A stretch of 10,456 nucleotides of DNA from Acidobacteriota bacterium (GTDB taxonomy: Bacteria; Acidobacteriota; Vicinamibacteria; Vicinamibacterales; 2-12-FULL-66-21). Positions 1 to 6,464 of the stretch are shown here, piece by piece. Location of the stretch: positions 1-10,456 of the forward strand of contig JACDBQ010000464.1 in NCBI GenBank assembly GCA_013694845.1, in the 5' to 3' direction. The notes under the pieces are model-generated. The model ran no database searches. It was not told where the DNA came from and saw nothing but the letters and a program-made list of their open reading frames with translations. The translations under genes were made by a program, and so were the position numbers. Position 1 is the stretch's first letter. Each line of letters begins with the position of its first letter.

Positions 1-1
1 G

Positions 2-136
2 CGATTCAACCCCTTCACCGAAACGCCGCAGCTCGGGGTCCACTATGAACTGGGACCCGACTTCGGGATCCCGCTGTCAGCGGATGACTACCAGGCTCCG
101 CGCACGTATTATTTCGCGCTCGGCTTCAGGTTCTGA
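2..136 (+). CDS. TonB-dependent outer-membrane receptor, C-terminal end (partial)
   Basis: Reading from base 2 gives 44 codons open at the left edge and closed by TGA at 134-136. The peptide ends in RTYYFALGFRF: alternating aromatic/hydrophobic residues with a terminal Phe. This is the usual last beta-strand of an outer-membrane barrel and the signal recognised by the BAM assembly machinery. The preceding DYQAPRTY stretch matches the ending common in TonB-dependent receptors of Acidobacteria and Bacteroidetes. Such receptors take up siderophores, glycans or peptides across the outer membrane using TonB energy. The plug and most of the barrel lie outside the window, so the substrate cannot be guessed. 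Another outer-membrane barrel protein remains possible. Family confidence comes from the C-terminal signature alone. Confidence 0.65.
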   Translation, partial: RFNPFTETPQLGVHYELGPDFGIPLSADDYQAPRTYYFALGFRF

Positions 137-139
137 TCT

Positions 140-172
140 CGACCACCCGGGCCCGCACCGGTCCGGGTGTCG
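140..172. terminator. GC-rich hairpin between convergent genes, possible bidirectional terminator
   Basis: Bases 140-150 (CGACCACCCGG) pair with 163-172 (CCGGGTGTCG) to give a ten-pair stem with one bulged C around a 12-base loop. The hairpin begins 3 bases after the receptor stop codon and sits in the 71-bp gap before the convergent amidase stop. There is no T-run on either side, so it is not a classical intrinsic terminator. The location between two converging stops is the main support. Confidence 0.35.
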
Positions 173-207
173 TCCGCGAGCCGCTGGCGCCTCAACAGGT
201 CACCCCT

Positions 208-2094
208 TCAACGACGGGCCGTCAGTGGGACCTCGACGCCGCCAGGATGTTGGCGGGTATAGAACCGGACCCGCAGACGGCCCCCGGCGAGATCGGCGCG
301 CTCGGGTGCCGACAGGACCACCGAGCCGTAGGAGGCCGTCCCGGTTCCATTGAACAGTAGATGGACGGCCGCCGCCGTTCTGACACCGCGCATGCGGTGG
401 ATCCAGATGGCGCCCACACGCTCCTCGCGGTTCGGCGCGAAGATCGACTGGTATGAGAGACGCCCGGTCGTCTCGTCGTAGGTCAGTTGGACGACACCGA
501 GGCGGTCGCCGCCTTCGTCGAGCGTGACGGAAATCGCTCGCGGCACGGGAGGCTTCCCATTCACCAAGGGTGGTGTGCTGAAGGGTGCACGCCGCAGGTC
601 GAGCGCCTGCTCGATTCCGAAGCCAAGCGACAGCAGGGCCGCTTCACTCCACGGCCGGCCCATCACATCGACCCCGATCGGGAGACCATCCTCGCTCCAC
701 GCCGCCGCGACCCCGAGCGCGGGCAAGCCCGAATGCGCACTGAGGCTGCAGTTGGTGCCGCCCTGCACATCGCCGATTCGCGCAGGCTTCCGGCGCAGTG
801 TCGGGTAGATCACGGCGTCGAGCCGATGCTCCTCCATCACCGCCACAACGGCGTCGCGAAGGGCGACCCGCTTGATGCGCGCGCGGCGTTCCTGGTCGGT
901 ACCGCGCTGCTCGACCCCATTCCGGTCCCGGAACCTCTCCTCGAGCGCCAGGTGATAGAGACCGCGATCGAGGATCTCGCCCAGCGATTTCACCGGCGCA
1001 TCCGGATGGCGGGACAGGTAGTCGGCGAGATCGAACTTGAACTCGGCGTTGATGAGGCTGCTGTCCCGAAGCAGGTCGTCGAGCCCGGGAATCACCACGT
1101 CGATGGGCTCCGCCCCGGCTTTCTTCAAGGCGTCGAGCGCCTTGTTGACGAGCGCCGTCACTTCCTGATCTTCGGGTGCGGTGCCGAAGAGGCCTCGGAC
1201 GGTCCCGAGCCGCGCACCCTTCAGCCTGTCCGCGCGCAACGACGTGCGGTACGACGAAGGGATGTGCGCGGCATTCCCAGTCGTGGTGGCGTCCGCCGGA
1301 TCGGGGCCAACCGTCGCGTCCAGCATGATGGCGAGGTCCGTGATGCTGCGGGCGAGTGGACCGCCGATGTCCTGGGTCGATGACAGGGGCACGATGCCGG
1401 TGCGGCTCGACAGCCCCTGCGTCCCGCGCAGGCCCACCAGGTTATTGTGCGACGCGGGATTCCGAATCGATCCGCAGGTATCGCTGCCCATACCCGCGAC
1501 GGCGAAGTTCGCGGCGACCGCCGCACCGGTGCCGCCGCTCGACCCGCCCGGATTGCGGTCGAGATCGTAGGGATTGCGCGTCTGGCCAAAGCGTGAACCG
1601 GTCGTCGTGATACCCGCGGCCAGTTCGTGCATGTTGGTCTTGCCGAGGATCACTGCGCCGGCGTCCCGGAGCTTTCGCACCTGGAAGGCATCCGACCGCG
1701 GATGGAACGACGCCAGCGCGATCGATCCGGCGGACGTCGGCATCTCCATCGTTTCGTAGTTGTCCTTCACCAGAACGGGAATGCCGTGTAACGGGCCTCG
1801 CGCACCGCTCGCGCGCCGCTCAGCGTCGAGCGCATCGGCAATCGTGAGTGCCTCGGGATTGATCGCTACTATCGCATGCAGCGCCGGGCCGATGTTGTCG
1901 TACGCCGCAATTCTCGCCAGGTAGAGTTCGACCAGTTGCCGGGACGTCACCTGCCGCGACTCCATCGCGGCCTGCAGCTCGGGAATCGTTTTTTCCACGA
2001 CGTCGAAACCCGAAGGGGACGTCCGTGGCGTCTGCGCGCTGGACGGTACGATCAGAAGGGACGCCACCACCGCGGCAAATAAGGTCCGTCGCAT
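208..2094 (-). CDS. Secreted amidase (amidase signature family) with C-terminal CHRD-like domain
   Basis: A 628-aa protein. The ATG at 2094 is chosen because it opens a clean signal peptide (RR, then AAVVASLLIV, cleavage after PSSA at about residue 20); the frame stays open upstream but reads as non-protein-like sequence. Residues about 35-505 are an amidase-signature domain. The expected Ser-cisSer-Lys triad is visible: Lys110 in LVKDNYE, Ser185 in NPGGSSGGTG, and nucleophile Ser209 in GSDTCGSIRNPAS. The family hydrolyses C-N amide bonds (amides, peptide amides, fatty-acid amides); the substrate is unknown. The motif position before GS209 is Cys207 where Gly is commonest. Residues about 521-626 form an extra domain with a WIH motif and an RLRVRFYTRQHPGGVEVPL-like end, resembling CHRD domains. 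The predicted location is periplasmic or extracellular. It is divergent from the PAS-GAF kinase and converges on the receptor gene. The amidase call is firm, the CHRD call moderate. Confidence 0.92.
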   Translation of the reverse strand: MRRTLFAAVVASLLIVPSSAQTPRTSPSGFDVVEKTIPELQAAMESRQVTSRQLVELYLARIAAYDNIGPALHAIVAINPEALTIADALDAERRASGARGPLHGIPVLVKDNYETMEMPTSAGSIALASFHPRSDAFQVRKLRDAGAVILGKTNMHELAAGITTTGSRFGQTRNPYDLDRNPGGSSGGTGAAVAANFAVAGMGSDTCGSIRNPASHNNLVGLRGTQGLSSRTGIVPLSSTQDIGGPLARSITDLAIMLDATVGPDPADATTTGNAAHIPSSYRTSLRADRLKGARLGTVRGLFGTAPEDQEVTALVNKALDALKKAGAEPIDVVIPGLDDLLRDSSLINAEFKFDLADYLSRHPDAPVKSLGEILDRGLYHLALEERFRDRNGVEQRGTDQERRARIKRVALRDAVVAVMEEHRLDAVIYPTLRRKPARIGDVQGGTNCSLSAHSGLPALGVAAAWSEDGLPIGVDVMGRPWSEAALLSLGFGIEQALDLRRAPFSTPPLVNGKPPVPRAISVTLDEGGDRLGVVQLTYDETTGRLSYQSIFAPNREERVGAIWIHRMRGVRTAAAVHLLFNGTGTASYGSVVLSAPERADLAGGRLRVRFYTRQHPGGVEVPLTARR

Positions 2095-2103
2095 GACTGC
2101 CGC

Positions 2104-2109
2104 AGTATA
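2104..2109 (-). promoter_or_regulatory. -10-like box TATACT close to the amidase start
   Basis: The minus strand reads TATACT, five of six matches to the bacterial -10 consensus, ending 9 bases before the amidase ATG. No Shine-Dalgarno sequence precedes the ATG. If this is the promoter, transcription would begin about 2-3 bases before the start codon, implying an essentially leaderless mRNA. The best -35 position, TTCCTG at 2128-2133 with an 18-base spacer, is a poor match. Confidence 0.4.
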
Positions 2110-2194
2110 GCCGTCCGCTCTCGCTCGCAGGAACTGACGAACGGCCGCGTTGAGTGGCGGCACGCTTCTGGACACGTCGCAGCGGGTCCGCGTG

Positions 2195-2224
2195 TTCGTG
2201 AGCTCCGTACCAGTCGGGTAGACT
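2195..2224 (+). promoter_or_regulatory. Weak candidate promoter for the PAS-GAF histidine kinase
   Basis: TAGACT at 2219-2224 matches the -10 consensus at four or more positions, with TTCGTG at 2195-2200 as a weak -35 after an 18-base spacer. Transcription would start near 2231 and leave a leader of about 80 bases before the TTG start. The rest of the 216-bp divergent gap (2095-2310) shows no operator or riboswitch that I can recognise. Confidence 0.25.
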
Positions 2225-2296
2225 GCTAGGTGGCGGGCGCTCAAAGGCTGCCGACGACGAGGTGCTGACGCCCTCCGGTCGCCGTGACTTGCCGCC

Positions 2297-2302
2297 GAAG
2301 GA
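2297..2302 (+). promoter_or_regulatory. Ribosome binding site GAAGGA that fixes a TTG start
   Basis: GAAGGA lies 8 bases before the TTG at 2311 and pairs well with the 16S rRNA 3' end. It supports the TTG as the true initiation codon of the PAS-GAF kinase, since no ATG or GTG fits nearby. The spacing is within the normal range. Confidence 0.6.
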
Positions 2303-2310
2303 TTTAAGAC

Positions 2311-3993
2311 TTGGCCATACCCGCAGACGCCTGGCGCACCGCCCTGCTCGATTCCTCTCTCGACTGCGTCATCATCATGGCCGCAGACGGTGTCATCGTC
2401 GAGATCAATCCTGGGACCGAGGACACGTTCGGGTTCAGTCGTGCGTCCATCATCGGGCAGCGCCTGGGCGACGTGTTCGTCCCGGAAGAGCTGCGCGAGC
2501 GCCATGAAATTGGTTTGAGCCGATACCTCGCGACCCGGGAATCGACAATTCTTGGGCACCGGGTGACCGTGGAGGCGATGCACGCAAGCGGTCGTCGAGT
2601 TCCGGTCGAACTCTCAATCGTCCATCTGGCCGGCACTGAGCCACCGCTGTTCGTGGGGCACCTGCAGAACATTACGGCCCGCGTCCGATCCGAGCGACGT
2701 CTGCGCAGCAGCGCCACTGCCAATCAGATCCTGGCCACCAGCCGTTCCCCGGAAACCGCCATCGCGGGAACGCTTCGCGCGATAGGGGAAGAGCTCCGCT
2801 GGCCCGTGGTGCAATTCTGGCGCGTGGCCGGTCGGGGGGATCGTCTGGAGTTGGGTGGCTCGTGGGTGGCCACGGGGAACGATCCGCAGCCCTATCAAAC
2901 AAAACCCGCATTCAGGCGCGGCGAGGGCCTTCCCGGCACGACGCTGGAGCGCGGCGAGGCAATCTGGATCGAAGACATCCGTTCGATGCCGAACGCCTGT
3001 CGCGGATGGGTGACGTTCGAGGCGTGTGGCATCCGATCCGCCGTTTGCTTCCCGGTCCACGTTGGCGGCGAAATCACTGCCGTGATTGAAGCATTTCTGA
3101 CGGACTTCGAAGCTACGGACCTGGAGCTGCTGGCGCTTCTGGAATCGCTCGGGGGTCGGCTCGGTCACGTCATCACCGTCCACCAGGCGCGCGCCGCACT
3201 GGAGGCAAGCGAGGTGGCTCTTCGGGATGCGCTGGCCCGAGCTGAAGAAGCCCGCCGTGTCGCGGAGGGAGCGAACGCTGTCAAGGACGAGTTCCTGGCG
3301 GTGATTTCTCACGAGTTGCGGACGCCGCTCGGCCCCATCATGGGATGGGCCCGGCTCCTGCAGCGGGACGATGTGACAGCCGCCGACCGTCTGCAAGCCG
3401 CCGATGCCATTTTTCGGAATGCTCGGCTGGAGTCACAGCTTGTCGACGACCTGCTCGACGCCTCCAGCATCTCGACGGGAAAGCTCACGATCGAACGGCT
3501 GCCCGTCAGCCTGGTGCATGTCATCCATGCCGCGATCGAAACCGTTGCCTCAGCCGCAAGATCCAAGGGCGTCGCCATCCGATTCGATGGTGACTTCGAT
3601 GTGCGGGCGGTCCTCGGGGACGCCAAGCGACTGCAACAGGTCGTGTCGAACTTGCTGACAAATGCACTGAAGTCCACGCCAACTGGCGGGCACATCGAGA
3701 TTTCGGTTTCGGGCACCATCCACGAGGTGACGGTCACCGTACGGGATACGGGGGAGGGTATCGACCCCACCGTCATTGCGCACATTTTCGACCGGTTTCA
3801 GCAGGCCCCGCAGCATGCCGCGCGCTCTGGCGGCCTTGGACTCGGGCTGGCGATCGTCAGAGATCTCGTGGCCGGGCATGACGGAAGCGTCCAGGCATTC
3901 AGTGACGGGTTGGGCACAGGCGCAACCTTCACCGTCCGCCTGCCCACGGTCCCAGACTCCCCCGCGAGCCGGCTATCGACGCCGATCCGGTAA
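2311..3993 (+). CDS. Soluble PAS-GAF sensor histidine kinase
   Basis: A 560-aa protein from a TTG start supported by GAAGGA 8 bases upstream. Residues about 8-125 form a PAS domain (ADGVIVEINPGTEDTFGFSR, then the sheet ending FVGHLQNITARVRSERR). Residues about 135-290 are GAF-like (RGEGLPGTTLERGEAIWI, then SAVCFPV). A charged Ala/Glu coiled coil spans about 293-325. HisKA follows with phospho-acceptor His334 in VISHELRTPL, then HATPase_c: N box NLLTNALKS (about 447-455), G1 DTGEGID (479-485), F box FDRF (493-496), G2 GLGLGLAI (508-515). No transmembrane segment is seen, so it should sense cytoplasmic signals or redox/ligand state. All residues needed for autophosphorylation are present. There is no receiver domain and no adjacent regulator, so it is an orphan kinase. 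The PAS and GAF ligands cannot be predicted. Confidence 0.93.
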   Translation: MAIPADAWRTALLDSSLDCVIIMAADGVIVEINPGTEDTFGFSRASIIGQRLGDVFVPEELRERHEIGLSRYLATRESTILGHRVTVEAMHASGRRVPVELSIVHLAGTEPPLFVGHLQNITARVRSERRLRSSATANQILATSRSPETAIAGTLRAIGEELRWPVVQFWRVAGRGDRLELGGSWVATGNDPQPYQTKPAFRRGEGLPGTTLERGEAIWIEDIRSMPNACRGWVTFEACGIRSAVCFPVHVGGEITAVIEAFLTDFEATDLELLALLESLGGRLGHVITVHQARAALEASEVALRDALARAEEARRVAEGANAVKDEFLAVISHELRTPLGPIMGWARLLQRDDVTAADRLQAADAIFRNARLESQLVDDLLDASSISTGKLTIERLPVSLVHVIHAAIETVASAARSKGVAIRFDGDFDVRAVLGDAKRLQQVVSNLLTNALKSTPTGGHIEISVSGTIHEVTVTVRDTGEGIDPTVIAHIFDRFQQAPQHAARSGGLGLGLAIVRDLVAGHDGSVQAFSDGLGTGATFTVRLPTVPDSPASRLSTPIR

Positions 3994-4013
3994 GTCTTGA
4001 AGACTCGGCCGAG
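3993..4013. repeat. Two overlapping perfect palindromes just after the kinase stop
   Basis: AGTCTT-G-AAGACT (3993-4005) overlaps CTCGGCCGAG (4004-4013). Both lie at the end of the histidine-kinase gene in the convergent gap before the EF-P-like gene. They could form competing small hairpins, but there is no T-run, so a terminator role is weak. The rest of the gap to 4100 shows only a short CGGC/GCCG stem at 4046-4059. Confidence 0.3.
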
Positions 4014-4100
4014 AGCGGAGCGTCGCCTTGTTTTGCCACGGGACGGCGATCCAGCCGAGTGTGACGCGCTGATTCGTTCGGTCTCCTCGTTGGGGAACGA

Positions 4101-4676
4101 TCAGGCGCGGCCGGCGAACTCCCGCGTCTCGGTGTGGACCTTCACCTTTTCCCCTTCTTTGATGAACAGGGGCACCCGCACCTCGAGGCCGGTCTCGAGC
4201 GTGGCTGATTTGGTGACGCCGCCACTCGCGGTGTCCCCACGGACGCCGGGTTCGGTCGATGCGACGAGCAGCTCGACGTGAGGGGGAAAGACAACGCCGA
4301 TCGGGTTGCCGTTGTACTTGTGAATCTGGACGAGAACGTTGTCGACGAGCAGCAGCCGATCGTCGCCGAGCGTCCCGCCCGAAAGGGTGAGCGTTTCGAA
4401 GCTGTCCTGGTCCATGAAGTGGTGACCGCCGCCGTCGGCGTAGAGGAAGGTGGCCGGCACCATTTCCAGGTCCGGTTCCCTGAACTTCTCCCCGGCCTTG
4501 AAGGTCTTGTCGAACACCGCCTGGGTCAGCAGGTTGCGCATCTTGATGCGGACCAGCGTCTGGCCGCCGCGCGCCGTGGGCTTCGACACGTCGACGTCGA
4601 TGCAATGGTAGGGCGCGCCCTCGAACTCGAAATAGGACTTGCGTTTGATTTCGATCGCTTCAATCAGGCTGGCCAT
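4101..4676 (-). CDS. Elongation factor P-like protein with an EfpL/YeiP-type loop
   Basis: A 191-aa protein, full length for EF-P. It has the three expected beta-barrel domains: KOW-like N-domain (about 1-62), a middle OB domain (about 66-125) and a C-terminal OB domain (about 130-190) with the EF-P signature SATLETGLEVRVPLFIKEG. EF-P binds stalled ribosomes between P and E sites and promotes peptide bond formation at polyproline. Canonical EF-P carries a modified Lys or Arg in a KPGK/R loop. Here the loop reads SKPTARGGQTLVR, one residue longer, with Arg36 near the tip. PTARG is the form I know from E. coli YeiP (EfpL), and the C-terminus ETREFAGRA also resembles YeiP more than EF-P. It could instead be a lineage-specific EF-P. 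The gene stands alone behind the broken Ser/Thr kinase, with a 119-bp gap. Family is certain; subfamily is inferred. Confidence 0.93.
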   Translation of the reverse strand: MASLIEAIEIKRKSYFEFEGAPYHCIDVDVSKPTARGGQTLVRIKMRNLLTQAVFDKTFKAGEKFREPDLEMVPATFLYADGGGHHFMDQDSFETLTLSGGTLGDDRLLLVDNVLVQIHKYNGNPIGVVFPPHVELLVASTEPGVRGDTASGGVTKSATLETGLEVRVPLFIKEGEKVKVHTETREFAGRA

Positions 4677-4682
4677 CCGCGC

Positions 4683-4688
4683 ATTTTA
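4683..4688 (-). promoter_or_regulatory. -10-like box TAAAAT 6 bases before the EF-P-like start
   Basis: The minus strand reads TAAAAT, five of six matches to TATAAT, then GCGCGG and the ATG at 4676. No Shine-Dalgarno fits in that space. With a normal 6-7 base distance, the transcript would begin at or next to the A of the ATG, so a leaderless mRNA is predicted. No convincing -35 is seen. In such GC-rich surroundings an AT-rich hexamer stands out. Confidence 0.45.
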
Positions 4689-4795
4689 TTCGGTTGCGGA
4701 CCCGCGCGTCCGTTCCAGGTCAGACCTTGCGTCGGAAGACCGCAAATTGCCCGAACCTTTCCGCACGGCATCGGTCGCGAAGCCCCTGACCGCCA

Positions 4796-5872
4796 TCAGT
4801 GGAGGTCCAGCAGGAGCTTGACCCGCTCCCGGACAGCTCGCCCCGTCTGTGGATCCCTGAATGTGGCATTGCCGTCGCCAGGGATGTGCATCAACTGCAC
4901 GCGGCCGCGCAGCGCGGGGAATCGCCGTTCGGTCTCGGAGACCCACACGTCGCGCTCCGCCTGGGCGGCAAATCCTCTGGAATAGACGACGAACTTCGTG
5001 CCGGGCTCGGCCAGCGCCACGTAGCCGAGAAACGCGCGGGTGCGTTCCTGCGCGTTTGGCTGAAGCGGAGAGGTCGGATCGGTGGTGGGTTCGGCAAAGC
5101 TTGACAGGTGCATCATGACCAACGACGGGTGCTGCTTGAGGACTTCGTCTTCCCGATGCCACAACGCGCTCGTCGTTTCCTTGTGCAGTTGCACCGGCAG
5201 GTCTCGCAGGATGTCGGTGAGGTCGTCGGCGTTCGTGCCCCTGTCTTTCCTCGTGGCGGCATCGTACACACGCTCCGGCACCGGAGAGTCCATCAGCACG
5301 ATCACGGGCGTTCCCGCGCTGGAGGAGGCCCCGGTGAACAGCGATCGAAACCTCGGGATCACCGCGAGGCTGAGGACAGCGATGACCAGGGTCGCCAGCG
5401 CGAGCCGTCGCCAGTGCGGTGCGGCGACCGGCCGCGTCGAATCGCGGCCGCCATCGATTTGAATCAGGCTCAAGGCCTCGCGCAGGTCGCGCGCGGTCTG
5501 CCAGCGTTCCTCGGGATCCTTCGCGAGGCAGCGTCGAATCAAGCGATCGACCGACGGGGGCAAGCCGTCCACTCGGGAAGGATCACCGGTGAGAATCGCG
5601 GCGACGAGACCGGCCTGGGTACCGGCAAATGCCGGCCGTCCCGAGATCATCTCGTACAACATCGCACCGAAGGCAAAGACGTCGGACCGCACGTCCGCGG
5701 CTTTGCCGTCGAGCAGTTCCGGCGCCATGTACGGCAGCGTGCCTGCGAAGGTGTTCGCGACCTGAGCGCTCAGCGGCGCCATAGTTGTGACGTCGGCCCT
5801 CGCGACCACTGCAGAGGGGTCGCGGGTCGCCAGACCGAAATCCAGTAGTTTTGGACCGGTCTTGGTCAACAT
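4796..5872 (-). CDS. Ser/Thr kinase C-terminal fragment: C-lobe, TM segment and unrecognised outer domain
   Basis: A 358-aa open frame starting at the Met of NVMLT. Residues 1-15 hold the DFGLA magnesium motif; the activation loop runs to GTLPYMAPELL (about 44-54); VRSDVFAFGAMLYEM, the conserved CLAKDPEERW Arg and helix I end the kinase domain near residue 138. A basic stop-transfer pattern follows: HWRR, a hydrophobic helix (about 157-173), then RFRS. This places the last ~180 residues outside the cytoplasmic membrane. That domain is not PASTA, WD40, TPR or a TolB propeller; I do not recognise it. It is alpha/beta-looking, with VIVLMDSPVPERVYD, ALWHREDEVL and SLVMMHLSSF segments. There is no ribosome binding site before its ATG, so independent translation is unlikely. 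Confidence 0.6.
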   Translation of the reverse strand: MLTKTGPKLLDFGLATRDPSAVVARADVTTMAPLSAQVANTFAGTLPYMAPELLDGKAADVRSDVFAFGAMLYEMISGRPAFAGTQAGLVAAILTGDPSRVDGLPPSVDRLIRRCLAKDPEERWQTARDLREALSLIQIDGGRDSTRPVAAPHWRRLALATLVIAVLSLAVIPRFRSLFTGASSSAGTPVIVLMDSPVPERVYDAATRKDRGTNADDLTDILRDLPVQLHKETTSALWHREDEVLKQHPSLVMMHLSSFAEPTTDPTSPLQPNAQERTRAFLGYVALAEPGTKFVVYSRGFAAQAERDVWVSETERRFPALRGRVQLMHIPGDGNATFRDPQTGRAVRERVKLLLDLH

Positions 5873-6288
5873 GACGTTGGACGGCTTGAGTCGCGGTGAA
5901 GGATTCTGGCCCGGTGCGCCGCGTCGAGCGCGTCGGCTACGTCGGCCGCCCAGGCGAGTGCCTGCGGGAGCGGAATGGGTCCACGTTCAAGGCGGCGCGC
6001 GAGTGTTTCTCCCGAGAGCCGCTCCATGACGAGAAAGAGACGCCCCTCGTGCCGCCCCACGTCGTGCAGCACACAGATGTGGGGATGGCTCAGACTGGCG
6101 ACCGCACGCGCCTCGCGATCCAGACCGCGCTCCCGCTCTGGATCCAGTTCACTTGCGGTCAACACTTTGACAGCGACCTGGCGACCCAGTCGGGTGTCGG
6201 TGGCCTCGTAGACTTCCCCCATCCCGCCCAGCCCGAGCAGCTGCCCGATCACATAGGGTCCGAATCGGGTGCCTGGCGCGACTGTCAT
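5866..6288 (-). CDS. Ser/Thr kinase N-terminal fragment (N-lobe to HRD)
   Basis: A 140-aa open frame that carries the kinase N-lobe. It contains the Gly-rich loop LLGLGGMGEVYEA (residues 17-29), the ATP-anchoring Lys41 in VAVKVL, the helix-C Glu59 in DREARAVASLSHPH, the hinge LVMERLSGETL, and helix E up to ILHRD (129-133). It then leaves the kinase frame for seven residues and stops at 5866-5868. By itself it lacks the Mg-binding Asn and DFG and cannot be catalytic. An open frame extends upstream to an ATG at 6411, but those residues are not kinase-like and overlap the likely promoter area. Confidence 0.6.
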   Translation of the reverse strand: MTVAPGTRFGPYVIGQLLGLGGMGEVYEATDTRLGRQVAVKVLTASELDPERERGLDREARAVASLSHPHICVLHDVGRHEGRLFLVMERLSGETLARRLERGPIPLPQALAWAADVADALDAAHRARILHRDSSRPTSC

Positions 6289-6297
6289 GGATGATTT

Positions 6298-6303
6298 CCC
6301 ACC
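6298..6303 (-). promoter_or_regulatory. Weak ribosome binding site GGTGGG for the Ser/Thr kinase start
   Basis: GGTGGG on the minus strand lies 9 bases before the ATG at 6288 and supports that start over the ATG at 6411. It is a partial match only. A CATACT at 6321-6326 could be its -10 box, giving a leader of about 25 bases, but no -35 partner is apparent. Confidence 0.35.
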
Positions 6304-6464
6304 GCTTGGTCCGGACGTAGAGTATGCCTCTTTGACTGTGGTCGCACTGAGACACCCCTGAGTCGTCCCGGCAGCGAGCAACGAATGTCCGGATCCGCAG
6401 CCACACCGCACCCGAGCCGGTCCGGATCAACAACTTAGAGTCGCGTCCGTCCCCGATTCGCGGG

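Larger units (their letters stand above)
4796..6288 (-). pseudogene. Ser/Thr protein kinase gene, frame broken in the catalytic loop
   Basis: Two overlapping open frames on the minus strand together make one bacterial transmembrane Ser/Thr kinase. The upstream frame reads normally to HRD (residues 131-133) and then turns into SSRPTSC and a stop. The downstream frame resumes with KPSNVMLT. Restoring one G:C pair near 5890/5891 (GAC-TCAAG becoming GAC-CTCAAG) gives HRDLKPSNVMLTKTG and a continuous protein of about 497 aa. The loss falls exactly in the most conserved part of the kinase, so without repair no active enzyme could be made. It may be a real inactivating deletion or a sequencing/assembly error. 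All other kinase motifs are intact, which favours an error or a very recent mutation. The start ATG at 6288 precedes a typical N-lobe and has a weak GGTGGG 9 bases upstream. It is divergent from the ADOP permease. Confidence 0.85.

Noticed and set aside
487..1383. Long open frame of 298 codons on the plus strand inside the amidase gene
   Set aside because: It is the antisense shadow of a well-supported amidase in high-GC sequence; its translation is rich in Arg, His and Pro and has no recognisable motif.
2095..2583. Upstream extension of the amidase frame by 163 residues
   Set aside because: The extension overlaps the PAS domain gene and reads as non-protein-like sequence, while the ATG at 2094 starts a proper signal peptide.
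4046..4059. Small CGGC/GCCG hairpin after the EF-P-like stop as a terminator
   Set aside because: The stem is only four pairs and no T-run follows on either strand.
5866..5891. Programmed ribosomal frameshift in the kinase
   Set aside because: No slippery heptamer or obvious downstream pseudoknot is seen, and a shift inside the catalytic loop has no known precedent in this family to my knowledge. A base deletion or sequencing error is simpler.
6289..6411. Upstream extension of the Ser/Thr kinase to an ATG at 6411
   Set aside because: The added 41 residues are low-complexity and unlike kinase N-termini; the ATG at 6288 begins a typical kinase leader and has a weak ribosome binding site.
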